A stretch of DNA of 64,000 nucleotides from Cololabis saira (taxonomy: Eukaryota > Chordata > Actinopteri > Beloniformes > Belonidae), in assembly GCF_033807715.1 (NCBI RefSeq), contig NC_084600.1, positions 47,178,324-47,242,323 of the forward strand. Reading direction: 5' to 3'. A program made the translations under genes and the position numbers. This document shows positions 1 to 27,700 of the stretch, piece after piece. The notes under the pieces are model-generated. The model was not told the DNA's origin and did not search any database. It saw only the letters and a program-made list of their open reading frames with translations. Numbering within the stretch: the stretch's first letter is position 1; the number at the start of each line of letters is the position of its first letter.

Positions 1-325
1 CAACGACCCCCACCCGGCAGGGGGCCAGCCTGCCCGGAGAGACAGAGCCGCCCCGGCCGCCGACGCGGGCAGGCGCACCCGCCCCCCACGAAGTGGCCCT
101 CCAAGACCAGAGGGGCGCCCCGCCGCGGAGGCAGCGGGGGGGACCGGAGCCGGGCCCGGAGAGAGGGAACCCCCCAACAAGGCGACACCCGCGACGGAGG
201 GCCCCAGACCCAGGCATCCCATTCATTCATCCATTCACCTATCCGATATCTATACTAATAATAAGATATACTATAATAATAATATATACTATACATAATA
301 ATAATAATACTAATAATACTAATAC

Positions 326-401
<76 letters not shown>

Positions 402-720
402 CATCTTTGTATAACATAATATTGATAAATTATTACGTTTTGTTGTCCTGCCATGGAGGCTCAAATCCTCCATGGCAAGACCCTTCCATACCGCATTCTC
501 ACCGACACAGACACACAATCACGCACCGTTTCCCCCTCCCCGGGGGGGTCCAGCACCGCCAGAAGGCACCCCAGGATGCACGGTGAGCCCCGCCAAGCCC
601 GGGTCTCCCGACCCAAAAACTTTAAACTTTAAATTCTGTTCACCTCTAACGGTGATGACTGACAGCTGTCAATCATCCCATCCTCCCTGAGGACAAACGT
701 CCTCAACACGACGGCTCAAA
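1..720. repeat. Dispersed repeat with internal AAT microsatellite
   Basis: GC-rich sequence (1-230), then a (TAA)n microsatellite at about 296-402, then 403-612, which is nearly identical to the reverse complement of 37508-37746. The shared part includes the inverted motif CCATGGAGG...CCTCCATGG. In both copies the AT-rich trinucleotide tract sits at the same internal place, so this is one repeat family present twice in opposite orientation. I see no coding sequence; open frames across the AAT tract are poly-Asn or poly-Leu artefacts. Confidence 0.75.
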
Positions 721-1640
721 AACACAAACCACAGCTTATTTTATTCTCATATTCTGCTTTTATTTCAACCGTCAGCAAGGGCGTCAATAGAGTTTTGAAA
801 CTGGGGAGTTATTTATAACTAATTATAAACTGTAAACGGGAAGGAAATAGCCGTGCAAAAGTATCAAAGTGTTTTTTAAAGATGAGGTTGTTACGGGTCA
901 GTTTGAGGGTTAGAGACGTGACAAACAACCACGTTTACTGTGGAGGGAGATTTGTGTCTTAATTATTCAGTCAAAAAAGAAGTTGCTTCAAAAAGAAAAA
1001 AAATATTTTCAATAAAAAAAAAACTTTTTCAATCGAAGAAAAAAAGTGTTTGAATGCAAAAAAAATATTTGAGACCCAAAAAATTGCATTTGAACACTTT
1101 TTTTGGATTTAAAATATTTTTGGGGGGATTTTAAGTGATTTTTTTTTTTGATTGAAGTGAAAAAAGTTTTGAAGTTTTTTTTTTTATTGAATCATTTTGA
1201 CACAAACATCCCGCAGTGGGCGGATGATTGAAGCAATCTTTTTTTTGATTGAATAATTAAGACAAATCTACCTCCATAATTTACGAGCTCCTGACTGTCA
1301 AACATCCCTGATGCATGTTTATAGATAAAGATGTGGATTTAAACGACTTCAAATATTATATTATGAAGAAGAAGACAAAAACGGTCTCAAAGAAATGTGG
1401 ATAAATGTGTTGATGTCCAGATAATAGGATAAAATACATAAATGGTCACTGAAATAACTGAAGACTGACTGATGCCGAGTCATTTCTGTGACCAATGTGT
1501 GTTTTTCTTTAATTGAAAAACCAAAGTTACACGCTTCTAGAGTTTGTCCCCTTTCTAATCTTAACTTTTCTGATCAATAAAAATGTATTAATCCAAATAT
1601 TGTACAATTTGAGAGGCAAGTTTACAGTTTATTAGTCCTA
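720..1640. other. AT-rich non-coding stretch
   Basis: AT-rich sequence with many A and T homopolymer runs (about 960-1250). No exon, RNA gene or recognisable mobile element was seen. Confidence 0.6.
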
Positions 1641-2210
1641 GTCAAGTTTACCCGGAGCTTCGGGAGCTGCTGCTTCCACTTGCCTGTGCCCCCCCCCCAC
1701 CCCGGTCATCCCGCTGCTGCTTCCACCTGCCTGCGCCCCCCCGCCCCCCCCCCTCCCCCCCCCCCCCCCACACCCGGTCATCCCGCTGCTGCTTCCACCT
1801 GCCTGCTGTCCCCCCCCCCCACCCCGGTCATACCGCTGCTGCTTCCACCTGCCTGCGCCCCCCCCCACCCCGGTCATCCCGCTGCTGCTTCCACCTGCCT
1901 GCCCCCCCCCCCCCCCTGGTCATCCCCGCTGCTGCTTCCACCTGCCTGCGGTCCCCCCACCCCCACCCCAGTCATCCCGCTGCTGCATCCACCTGCCTGC
2001 GGTCCCCCCCCACCCCGGTCATCCCGCTGCTGCTTCCCACCTGCCTGCGCCCCCCACCCACCCCCCACCCCAGTCATCCCGCTGCTGCATCCACCTGCCT
2101 GCGGTCCCCCCCCACCCCAGTTCACCCCCGCTGCTGCTTCCACCTGCCTGCGCCAAGATCCTGGAGACACTTCTGTTGTATTAGACGCTATACAAATAAA
2201 ATTGAAAATT
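1640..2210 (+). repeat. C-rich minisatellite with (AATTG)-type repeat tail
   Basis: About a dozen units of roughly 40 bp built on CATCCCGCTGCTGCTTCCAC followed by CACCTGCCTG and a poly-C/CACCCC stretch. It ends at about 2160-2210 in the tail GACGCTATACAAATAAAATT that also ends the copies at 9520-9990 (reverse), 10540-11065 and 13395-13560. This is one dispersed teleost repeat family, here with an expanded internal array. The long Pro-rich frame across it is an artefact. Confidence 0.8.
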
Positions 2211-2458
2211 TAAAAAGTTTACAGAAAACTGTGTTTCCTGCAGTAAACATGCTAGCATGCTACATGCTAAACCTCATGTAACTTCCTGATGTTCATCAAC
2301 TCTGTTTGACCTGAAAATGGCAGGAAATGACGGGAGAAAGTTTAACTAACAGCCTTTATTAGACTAGATAAAATCTCATGTTGTTCTTGTGTGAAGCTGA
2401 TTGTTGCTGAGTTTCTATCTGTGGAGATAAAGTGTCAAACTGATTTCTGTTTCTCTAG

Positions 2459-2568
2459 ACAGACAGAGTTTTTGTATGTTGGAGTTAATGGAAGAACAGA
2501 GACAGAAGCTTCTGCGTCTGCAGCAGAATGAGGAAACGCTGCGGCCGGCTACAGACGAGAGTTTGAGG
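2459..2568 (+). CDS. Possible orphan coding exon
   Basis: A pyrimidine tract ending TTTCTCTAG is followed by an open segment with a charged, coiled-coil-like composition (MEEQRQKLLRLQQNEETLR) and a weak GT donor. It could be an exon of a gene lying mostly to the left. A second weak candidate is 3302-3420, after TTTCTGCAG, reading DANVQMWLQSAERR. I do not recognise either, and no joined frame can be established. It may be non-coding. Confidence 0.2.
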
Positions 2569-2584
2569 TTTTTACCAGCACTGA

Positions 2585-2920
2585 TACAAGTACTGTGGTT
2601 GATCTACTTAACAAAAAATAACTCAACTTTTTGCACGAGATTAATATGTAGATCGAGAAAGACTAGTCTTTGTATAAACTACTTAATTTTGTAATGTAAA
2701 TAATATATTTTGCAAGTACAGTCGACTTAATTGTGTTAAATTTACTTTATTTATAAAAATTAAGTTGACTTTACTTGCAAATGAATTTTGTACATACTAA
2801 AAATAAAGTAGTTTATACAAAGACTAGTTTTTCTTGATCTACATAAAAATCTCATGCAAAAAGTTGCCTTAATTTTTTTTTTAAGTAGATCAAGCCAGAT
2901 ATATTTTACTGTGGTTTTTT
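2585..2920. mobile_element. Palindromic MITE
   Basis: The left arm (GACTAGTCTTTGTATAAACT at about 2663) returns inverted at about 2810-2830, and the outer segments TTGATCTACTTAA and TTAAGTAGATCAA also pair. This gives a roughly 330-bp imperfect hairpin with an AT-rich loop, typical of a non-autonomous DNA transposon. Superfamily not determined. Confidence 0.65.
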
Positions 2921-3420
2921 CTACTTAAACAAATAAAACATGTTTCATCTAAACGTTGGTCAATCTGCCCAATAGATTAAAACTGTTAAAGGAAAAAGTA
3001 AATATGTTGTTTGTGTGTAAATGTAAAGATTACTGGGATTACAGAAATACTGCTTAAGGAAAAAAAGCTTCTGGTTTTTTGAACAAATGCAGAAACTAGA
3101 TGTATTCATGTAACAAACTTCATTTTTAATTGTTAATATCAAAGTTTTAAATATGTTTATTTTTTACCCACGCTTAGGTTTATTGTTTTCAGTGACGTCT
3201 AACCTGGTTCTGCTGCTCAAACTGAGAAACCACTTCTGCATACGAGAGTTTGTTCATTGTGTTCCCACACAGACGAAACGCTCAGCAACTTCCTGTTTCT
3301 GCAGGACGCAAACGTTCAGATGTGGCTTCAGTCTGCAGAGAGACGTAACCGTGGTAACCGTGGCAACCGTTGGCAACGGCAGCTTTCTGCAGCCGTGCAG
3401 CCGTCCAGCAGCTTGTCCAG

Positions 3421-3421
3421 A

Positions 3422-3488
<67 letters not shown>
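3421..3488. repeat. (CAT)n microsatellite
   Basis: An uninterrupted CAT/ATC trinucleotide tract of about 22 units. Poly-His, poly-Ile and poly-Met frames across it are artefacts. Confidence 0.95.
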
Positions 3489-3489
3489 G

Positions 3490-4239
<750 letters not shown>

Positions 4240-4240
<1 letters not shown>

Positions 4241-4601
4241 AACACAGACACGTGTGACGGAGGGAAAGCTTCTTTTATTCTTTTAAACGGAGGGGAAACA
4301 GACAGAAATCAGAGTTTGACGGGTTTGAACCTCAGACTTTACGAGAGCGAGTGAAACAGACAACAGGAAGACAGAAACAGGAAATCAGCCTGCAGACGAA
4401 GAGAGGAAGAGGTGTTGGTGTCATGAGAACGGAGAGGTCGTTAGACGACGAGAACGAGGCCGAGGACACCTGAGGACACCTGAGGAGACCTGAGGACACC
4501 TGAGGACACCCGAGGAGAGACGTCCACCTGAGGAGAGGACAGACGTCCACCTGAGGGACAGACATCCACCTGAGGAGACACGTGTGGACTACAGCTTAAC
4601 A

Positions 4602-4606
<5 letters not shown>
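4240..4606 (+). promoter_or_regulatory. vasp: Candidate vasp 5' UTR and first coding exon
   Basis: The word ATGAG at 4602-4606 is directly followed by a strong donor GTGAGTTAG. Exon 2 needs exactly such an upstream exon, ending two bases into a Ser codon (Met-Ser), as in ENA/VASP genes whose first coding exon encodes little beyond Met-Ser. The preceding 4260-4600 is non-repetitive purine-rich DNA with a short GAGGACACCT tandem repeat, suitable as 5' UTR. A weaker alternative, ATGAG|GTGTGAA, lies at 10284. Inference; no transcript seen. Confidence 0.45.
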
Positions 4607-19666
<15,060 letters not shown>

Positions 19667-19933
19667 TGAAGACTCTGGATGAAGATGATTCATCCACAGC
19701 TCAGGAAACCACTTTTACAGATTCAGTTTTAGGTTTTTAGGATCTGTGGATTCGTGGACTCGTCCTCAGTCTTGTGACTCATTTCTTCCTGATGATTTGA
19801 AATGATTTGATGCAGTTAAACTCAGTGAAACTCAGTGAAACTCAGGGATCATAAAAGCTTAGAAATGTCTCGTCTCTCCTCATTAATTTCCATGGAAACA
19901 CGTCTGTAATTTATCTGCTGTCAAACATCATAG

Positions 19934-19939
19934 AATAAA
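19934..19939 (+). promoter_or_regulatory. vasp: vasp polyadenylation signal
   Basis: AATAAA 268 bases after the stop codon, giving a 3' UTR of about 0.3 kb. The 19667-19933 sequence is unique and non-coding. Confidence 0.7.
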
Positions 19940-19989
19940 GCTTGTTGAAAATGTTACGTGTCACATGGGATGTAAAGCTTTTAGGAATT

Positions 19990-20731
19990 GAAGGGTTTTT
20001 AATCCGCATTACCTCCAGGCCCACCTCCCGGGCGGGGAGGTGGGCCTGCCCGGAGGACGGGGAGGTGGGGGGGGGCCTGCCCGGGGGGCGCTCTGTCGTT
20101 TACGGTTCTGCTCGGCTGCAAAAGCCGGCATCATTTCCGAGGAGCCGCACGGCACGGAAAGTGGAACAGTTGTCAGGAAGGTTTTGCAGATTTATACAAA
20201 TATATTAAAACATTTACAGAGTTAAGCACACATTTTTCTTTTAGGAAAAACAACAGAAAAAGACAGTGGTTACTTAAGTATAGCAGTGTACCCGAACAAT
20301 TGATATAAAACTAGAACACCCACAGTAAAATAATAGATAGATAAATAAAAAAATAAAATAAATAAATACGACAGAAATGGACAATTACACAAAAAATAAA
20401 AAATTGTAATAAAAAAATAAAAATTGTAATAAATTAAATTTAAAATAAAAATAAATAAATAAAAAATAAATACAACATTTAAAAAAAAAAAGCACAGGCA
20501 CATCAGTCAGGTAATGAATTGCAATAGAGATTGCAACAGACATCCATTGATGGTAATTCTTGGCCCCCCGGCCCACCCCCAGCTCTTATCCGCCCCTGCC
20601 CGGGTTCCTCCGTCCTGCAGGGGTCACAAATGTCCCCGGCCCCCCCGCTGGGGGCCCCCCCAGCTCTTCCCCGGACTGAACCTGCCCCCGAACCCTTAAA
20701 AAGACCTTAACACGTTAAAAAGAGACTTTTA
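19990..20731. repeat. vasp-L1 intergenic DNA, GC-rich repeats
   Basis: A hairpin of GGCCCACCTCCCGG/CCGGGCGGGGAGGTGGGCC lies at about 20018-20050. 20220-20510 is AT-rich. 20565-20650 (CCACCCCCAGCTCTT, then GTCCTGCAGGGGTCACAAAT) is repeated at 34748-34830 on the other side of the L1. 20717-20731 is the left target-site copy of the L1. Confidence 0.65.
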
Positions 20732-20888
20732 GGCTTCCGGTTGGTGAGCAGATGGAGTAGACGTGTTTCGCGAGTGCTCCCGTGAGTGCCAAACTTTTTA
20801 AACCACCAAGCCCTCAAACTTCCTTTAAAAAGGATTCCCTGTTGTTTTTCTTTTTTTTTTGTCTCGAACGAGCCCACTTACCTCCGAG

Positions 20889-21695
20889 ATGGCTTCGAAG
20901 AGCGGCAAGTCGGGCAAAAAGGACGATGCTGGCGCTGTCTTAACCCTGGCGGCCATTACCACGCTGCTGGAGGAACACCGAGCTGCCCTGGCCGCCGAGT
21001 TCAAAAATACTTTCAGTCAGCTCGACTCCAAACTCGACCAAACGCGGCTCGCGGTCGAGGACCATGGCCAACGTGTTTCGTCCCTTGAACTCGCAACAGA
21101 AGACCTCAGCCAGCGAGTTACGGACCTTGAAGGCATCTGCTCGACTCTACGGGATGATAATGCTCGGCTGAAGGCTAAGGTGGTGGATTTGGAGAGCCGA
21201 AGCAGAAGGCAGAACATCCGTATCCTGGGTTTACCGGAGTCGACTGAGAGCGGGTCTCCTGCGGCTTTCTTCTCCAAGCTGCTGTGTGAGGTGTTCGGGA
21301 ACGATACGCTGCCGTCACCGCCAGAGATAGACAGAGCGCACCGCTCGCTCGCCGCCAAGCCGGCCCCGGGACAGAGACCGCGTCCGGTCATCCTGCGCCT
21401 TCACCGGTACCAGATGAAGGATCTCCTCGTGAGGGAAGCGCGGCGGAGAGGAAAGCTGGAATATCGCGGCCACCCCATCCGGATAGTGGAGGATTACAGC
21501 CCCGAAGTTGCCAGCCAACGAGCGGAATACAGCGGAGTTATGTCGGAGCTCTATCACCTGGGTCTGAAGCCGGCTCAGCTCTTCCCCGCCCGGCTCCGTC
21601 TCACGCTGTCCGGGGGGGTCAGGAAGTGGATCGGCTCCGTGGATGAGGCGCGCAAATTCATCACGAGTCGCAGCAAATCCTCAAACCCGCCGTAA
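20889..21695 (+). CDS. L1 ORF1 protein (RNA-binding chaperone)
   Basis: 268 aa from ATG at 20889. Residues about 30-105 form a heptad-rich coiled coil (LTLAAITTLLEEHRAAL, VTDLEGICSTLRDDNARLKA) that would trimerize. Residues about 110-190 are an RRM-like region starting RRQNIRILGLPE with PRPVILRLHRYQMKDLLVREA, and the C-terminal domain includes EYRGHPIRIVEDYSPEV. This is the L1 ORF1p (Transposase_22) architecture. The frame is intact even though ORF2 is broken. ORF1p coats LINE RNA in cytoplasmic RNPs. Confidence 0.85.
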   Translation: MASKSGKSGKKDDAGAVLTLAAITTLLEEHRAALAAEFKNTFSQLDSKLDQTRLAVEDHGQRVSSLELATEDLSQRVTDLEGICSTLRDDNARLKAKVVDLESRSRRQNIRILGLPESTESGSPAAFFSKLLCEVFGNDTLPSPPEIDRAHRSLAAKPAPGQRPRPVILRLHRYQMKDLLVREARRRGKLEYRGHPIRIVEDYSPEVASQRAEYSGVMSELYHLGLKPAQLFPARLRLTLSGGVRKWIGSVDEARKFITSRSKSSNPP

Positions 21696-21699
21696 CGGG

Positions 21700-22516
21700 A
21701 CTGTTGGAGGCTTTCACGGCTCCGCCCTGCAGCCCGGTGTGGCTCACTGACGCTCACTGAGTGACTTTTTTTCCCTCTCTTTTTTTTTTTTACGTGAGTC
21801 ATTATATTATTCCTGAGGGGAGGGTGAGTACCCCGCGACAACTGTTTTTTCAGTCTTTTTTTTTTCCTGAAATCTTTTAGGGGTTAGTGTGTTTAGAACA
21901 TTATTTTCTCTGTTGTTAGTTTGACTGCCCCTTTGCAAATGTTATCAATTTGCAGTTCTTTTTGGCTATTTGAGGGGAGGGGGAAAAAGGGGAAAAAATA
22001 AGTGGTGGAGAGGGAGAGAAAAAAAATGAAAAAATAAAAGCTTTTCCGATTTATCTATAAGTTTTGTAATAATTGTAAGCTGTTAACCTTACTTTTACGC
22101 TGCTTAAGTCGGAGGTTTTATATTTTATATTTTTGTACAAATATTTCTGGGCTCATATCGGGACTTCCAGGTCAAGATTTGAGAGGGTATTTCTTTTTTT
22201 TATTTATATCTACACGTTTTAAGGTGCTAATATGTATATACCCATGATACGGGAGCAAAAGCTATTAGTGTGTAGGACAGGAAGATGCGTTATTGCACTT
22301 TATTTGTTTTGAAGAGCTTGCTGCTTTTTTTTTATTTTTCTATAGCAGCTGTCTTAGTGGGGGTGGGTGGGTCGGGGGGATATGTCACTGCCAGAAACTT
22401 TGCATTAACTCTTTTCAACTCATTACTTAATGTGGGTCACATTCAACCTCCTTTCCGTTTTCTTTTTTTTTGCCTAGGTCATTGTGCTCACCTCCTAATT
22501 TTTCTTCTTAGATATT
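21700..22516. other. L1 inter-ORF spacer
   Basis: AT-rich spacer of about 0.8 kb between ORF1 and ORF2 with T-rich runs; no third ORF supported. Confidence 0.6.
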
Positions 22517-24107
22517 ATGAATAGATACTTGAAGCTGGTGAGCTGGAATGTTAAGGGTCTGAATCACCCTGTTAAAAGGAATAGGGTCTTCTCACATCTA
22601 AAACACCTTAAAACAGAAATAGCCTTTCTACAAGAAACTCATATTCGCAGTTCTGATAATAGCCGCCTGTTCCCGAGGTGGTCAGGGCAGGGATTTCACT
22701 CCTCCTTTCAAGCTAAGGCCCGAGGAGTTTCAGTTCTGATCAGTCAGGATGTTTCATTTGAGCAGCACAACGTGATTTCTGACAAGTTTGGTCGCTACGT
22801 GATCGTTTCTGGGAAATTATTCAATACATTGGTCGTACTTGTGAACGTTTATGCCCCTAATTCAGATGATGCAGTCTTTTTTGAACGACTGTTTTCACTG
22901 CTCCCTGACCTTAATACATATTCTCTCATACTTGGTGGTGATTTTAATTGCTGGCTCGACCCAGTCCTAGACCGATCCTCTACCAACCCCCGGCACAGCA
23001 AGTAAGTCAGCCCGTCTTATTCAGGCGTTCCTTTCTGACTACGGTGTTTGTGATGTGTGGCGTTCTTTACATCCATGTGACAGAGAATACTCCTTTTTCT
23101 TACAAGTGCACCACACATACTCGAGGATTGATTATTTTTTTATTGATAATCAACTGATTCCCCTGGTTCATCCCTGTGCTTATCAGAGCATTGTCATTTC
23201 CGACCACGCTCCTGTGGTCCTAACCATGTCCCTTCCTGACTTACCTCAGAGAGACAGACAGTGGCGATTCAATTCAACTTTGCTGTCGGACAGAAATTGT
23301 GTTAAATCAATGGAAACAGAAATAGCCTTTTTCCTATCCACGAATATGACTCCAGGAATGTCTAGTCTAACTGTCTGGGATTCCCTCAAGGCTTATCTCC
23401 GGGGACAGATTATATCCTACACTGCTAGGGTGAGGCAAAAATCTTATAGGGAGCGATCAGACCTTGCCCGCCAAATCAAAGAGGTCGATGAAGAATATTC
23501 TCGGACTAAATCCCCAGATCTTTACAAAAAGCGGCTAGAACTTAAAACTAAATTTGACCTGCTTACCACTCACCCAATTGAACAGTCACTTCTGAAAAGT
23601 AAAACCAGGTTTTATGTTCGATTACCAAATAGCCATGTAACTACAGATCACTTACTCATAAATGAAGCATTCAGGGACTTTTATACCCAGCTATACACCT
23701 CGGAATCTCAGACTGATCGAGATGAGATTGCAGACTTTTTAAATAGTCTTAGTATTCCCAGTCTTTCACCAGATCTAAGGAAGATATTAGAAGAACCGAT
23801 ATCCCTGATGGAGATAACTCGAGCCATTTCTTCACTGCAGTCGGGTAAATGTCCTGGCCCTGATGGCTTCCCGGCGGAATTTCTAAAGAAATGTTCTACT
23901 CTGCTTTCTCCATTGCTATCTACAGTCCTTTCAGAATCCTTCAGCCACGGTTCCCTCCCTCCTTCTTTTTCAGAGGCCTGTATCACCCTCATAGCTAAAA
24001 AAGGGAAGGATCCTACTGAATGCGCCTCCTACAGGCCCATCTCCCTCTTAAACACAGATGCTAAAATCTTAGCTAAAGTCCTAGCCCATAGGCTGGAGAA
24101 TGCCCTC

Positions 24108-24650
24108 TGTAACTCCCTCCAAGCACGGCAAACACAAGTGGTTTCTTGACTGATTTAATGAAGGCAATCTTCATTACTCCTCCATTACACCGTGAAACTA
24201 AAAACAAACACATAGCAAATATACATGAAGTTAACAATACAATTACAGAAAAAATAAAGACATGTACAAATACCTCGTTGGCTGCATGCACAAGAGGGAA
24301 TTAAGAGTCCTTTGCACGTGGTGAGGTTGTTGAGCTTATCCTTGCAACTTGGGTGATCAGCTGCCTTTGTTATCAGCATTAAACTATCATGACCGCAAGG
24401 TAACATGAAGTCCATCCATGCTCCCATTTGTTTGGAGCCGAAACCGGAAGTTAACAGCCGGAAGAGGTCCCAAACAACGCGAGACTTGAAAACCCCGCGA
24501 GACTTGGAAACACATCACAGAAAATAGTCCCAAATAAACTAATCACGTTTTCTTCAAATTACAAATAAATACAGAAAACAAGAAAAAAAAAAAATAATAA
24601 TGTTAATAAATTATATGCACCGTTACATACATTTCATGAATGCATTTACA
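24108..24650 (-). repeat. BEL 3' LTR
   Basis: 543 bp, TGTAACTCC to CATTTACA on the plus strand. Identical by eye to 31539-32080 except for one A in a poly-A run. Being on the minus strand, this is the 3' LTR. Confidence 0.95.
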
Positions 24651-24798
24651 CTCCCACCAAATCACACAAAACTAACAGTATGTGGGATTTCTGAGAAACC
24701 AAATAATCTCATCTCAAGGATATTTCTTAAAAATGTAAAAGGTACTAAATAGATAGCCTAGGTAGTGAATAGGCAAGTGCTAAACTAGGTCTAGTACT

Positions 24799-27700
24799 TT
24801 ACTCTGCTTCTATCAAAGTAACAATTTTGTGTATCGGTCTTTCTAGATATACTGTACCAGTTGTAGCTTTCCCTTTACTATCGTATGATGTGTGGCTAAC
24901 TAGCAGCTTCAGCTTTCTGACCCTACCATCTAGCCCTGGGTAGACTTCAGTGACTCTTCCCAGCTTCCACTCATTACGTGGTGTCTGTTCGTCTTGAAGA
25001 AGGACGATGTCATCGACCTTAGAGTTCCTTCTGCTTTTACACCACTTCTGTCTTGATTGCAGGTTCAGAAGGTATTCTTTCCTCCATCTGGTCCAAAACT
25101 CGTTGGCCAAATACTGGACTCGGCGCCACCTCTTTTGTAGATAGAGATCTTGTTCAATGAATTTTCCAGGTGGGGGCAGAATGATCGTCAACTTCATCGT
25201 TAGAATGTGGTTGGGGGTTAACGGTTCAGGTCCAGCTGGGTCATTTAAATGCTCAGCGGTAAGTGGTCGACTGTTGATGATAGACATGACTTCATAGAGG
25301 TAAGTTCGGAGAGAGGTGCTGTCAAGCCTTTGTGCAGAGTGGTCAAGAATTGCACTAAGAATGCTCCGTATGGTTCGGATCTGCCTCTCCCATATACCAC
25401 CCATGTGGCTTGCAGCTGGAGGATTCATAAGAAACTCACATCCTAGAGCCTTTAGTCTTTCTTCATCCATTCCTTTCATGAGTTCCGCAAACTCTCTTCT
25501 TGCACCAACAAAATTTGTTCCTTGGTCACATCTGAGCTGGCGAACATTTCCTCTGATGGCAATGAATGACCTGAGCGCATTAATGAATGCATCAGTTGTC
25601 ATGTCATCAATCACCTCTATGTGAATGGATCTTGAACATAGACAAGTGAGTATGAGTCCATATCTTTTCAGATCCTTTCTTCCTTCCTTGATGTGGATAG
25701 GGCCAAAGCAATCCATGCCTGCATAGGTGAAAGGTGGGGTTGCTTCCATGCGATCTGAAGGTAGGTCGCCCATTCTTTGTTCTTCAGTGTGTCGTCTGTA
25801 TGTTCGACATTTGATACATTTGTAAATGTGAGATGAGACAGCACTGCTGCATCCCAAGATCCACCATCCATTAGCTCTGAGTGTATTTGTAGTCATTCCA
25901 CGGCCTTGGTGTTGTATCTTTTCATGGTGGTGCTTGATGAGCAAGGATGATATGTGGCCTTTTTGTGGAAGTATTGCCGGATGCTTTATGTGCGGGTGTA
26001 GTGCAGCTTGACCTAGACGTCCTCCCACCCTGAGGATTCCATCTTCATCAAGGAAAGGGCTTAACCTTTGTAGCTTATTTTCCTTTGTCTTGGCAATTTC
26101 CTGCTTTTGCTTGAGTCTTTTGATTTCAGCTGGAAATGCTTGTTCTTGAAGTTGCTTAATGATAGCAAGCTCTGCTTCCTTTCGTTCTTCTATGCTTGTC
26201 CCTTCATTGGTGTGTTGCTTCAGACCTTTGTATTCCTTGACCACACGCCGTAATCTTGCCACTGCTCTTACAGCTCTTGTCCAGTCAGAGAACTTCTTCA
26301 GGTTATCTAGTAAAGATCTTGCTTCCTTTGTCTCAGTCTTGAAAACAAGAGTCTTTCGGAGTTCTGGGTCATCTTCATTGACTTCTCCCACCTTGCATTC
26401 TCTCTGAATTGGACCTTTCTGCCAAAGAAATCTCGGACCAGTGTACCAGTTTGACGCCTTAAGTTGATCTGCAGTCAAACCTCGAGAGGCGTAATCTGCA
26501 GGATTATCCTCAGAAGCAACATAGGACCACTGTTCAGCTTTTGTACTTGACTTGATTCTTTCGATGCGGTTGGCGACATAAACTTGAAATCTCCGAGCAT
26601 CATTATTTATGTAGCCAAGAACAACTTTGGAATCCGTCCAGAAGAACTCTTGTAGATCTTCAATTTCAAGCTCATTCCGGACCATGTCGCTGGTTCGAAC
26701 TGCAACTACTGCAGCGGCGAGTTCGAGTCTGGGTATAGTTGTGACTTTCGTTGGAGTAACTCTTGCCTTTCCAATTACGAGACAGCAGTGGACTTCATCA
26801 GCTTTGTTGATGGAGCGCAGGTAGGTACATTCGCCATATCCTGAAATGCTTGCGTCTGCGAAATGATGAAGTTCACAGCCTTTGACATCGCCAAATTCTG
26901 GAGGTAAGTAGCATCGGTTGATGTGTATCCCAGAGAGATTGGGCAAGTCTCTGAGCCATGACTCCCACTGAGGTCTTAGGGCTTCTGGTAGATCTTCATC
27001 CCAGTCGACTTTGTCTCTGCACATCTGCTGGAGTATTTGCTTCCCCACAAGGACAAAGGGCGCCACAAACCCCAAGGGGTCATATATGGAGGCCACGGTG
27101 GAGAGCACACCTCTTCTCGTTAGTGGATGAGGCTTTACTTGGACTCTGAACTGGAAGGTGTCAGCTGTGACGCACCACTCTACTCCAAGAGCTCTCTCCA
27201 CATGTTGTACACCAAAGTCCATATCTTGTTCCTTTACTGCAGCACATTCTTCTTCTGGGATGCTCTCCATGACAGTTTTGCTGTTTGAGACAAATTTGTG
27301 CAGTCTCAACTTCCCAGTGCTGCAAAGTTCTCTTGACTCTTTGACAAGTTGCATAGCTTTCTCTTTGTTTTCCACACTTGCCAGACCATCGTCCACATAG
27401 AAATTTCTTTGGATGAAGCGTCTGGTTTCTTCATTGAACTGACCCTTTCCGTGTGCTGCCAAATGTTTGAGGCCGAAATTGGCACAGCCAGGAGACGATG
27501 CTGCCCCAAACAGGTGAACCTTCATTCTATAGACTGATGGTGCAGAATCCATGCGGCCATTCTCCCACCATAAGAAGCGGAGGTAATCTTGATCTTCTTT
27601 CCGCACTTCAAACTGGTGGAACATCCTTTCGATGTCACACATGACTGCAACGTGGCCTTTACGGAAGCGGCAGAGCACACCAACCAGTGCGTTGGTCAGA

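Noticed and set aside
1680..2213. Pro/Cys-rich 177-codon frame
   Set aside because: Falls entirely on a C-rich minisatellite and repeat tail.
24073..24291. Membrane-like 72-94-codon frames in both LTRs
   Set aside because: They lie in BEL LTRs and run into flanking DNA; repeated only because the LTR is.
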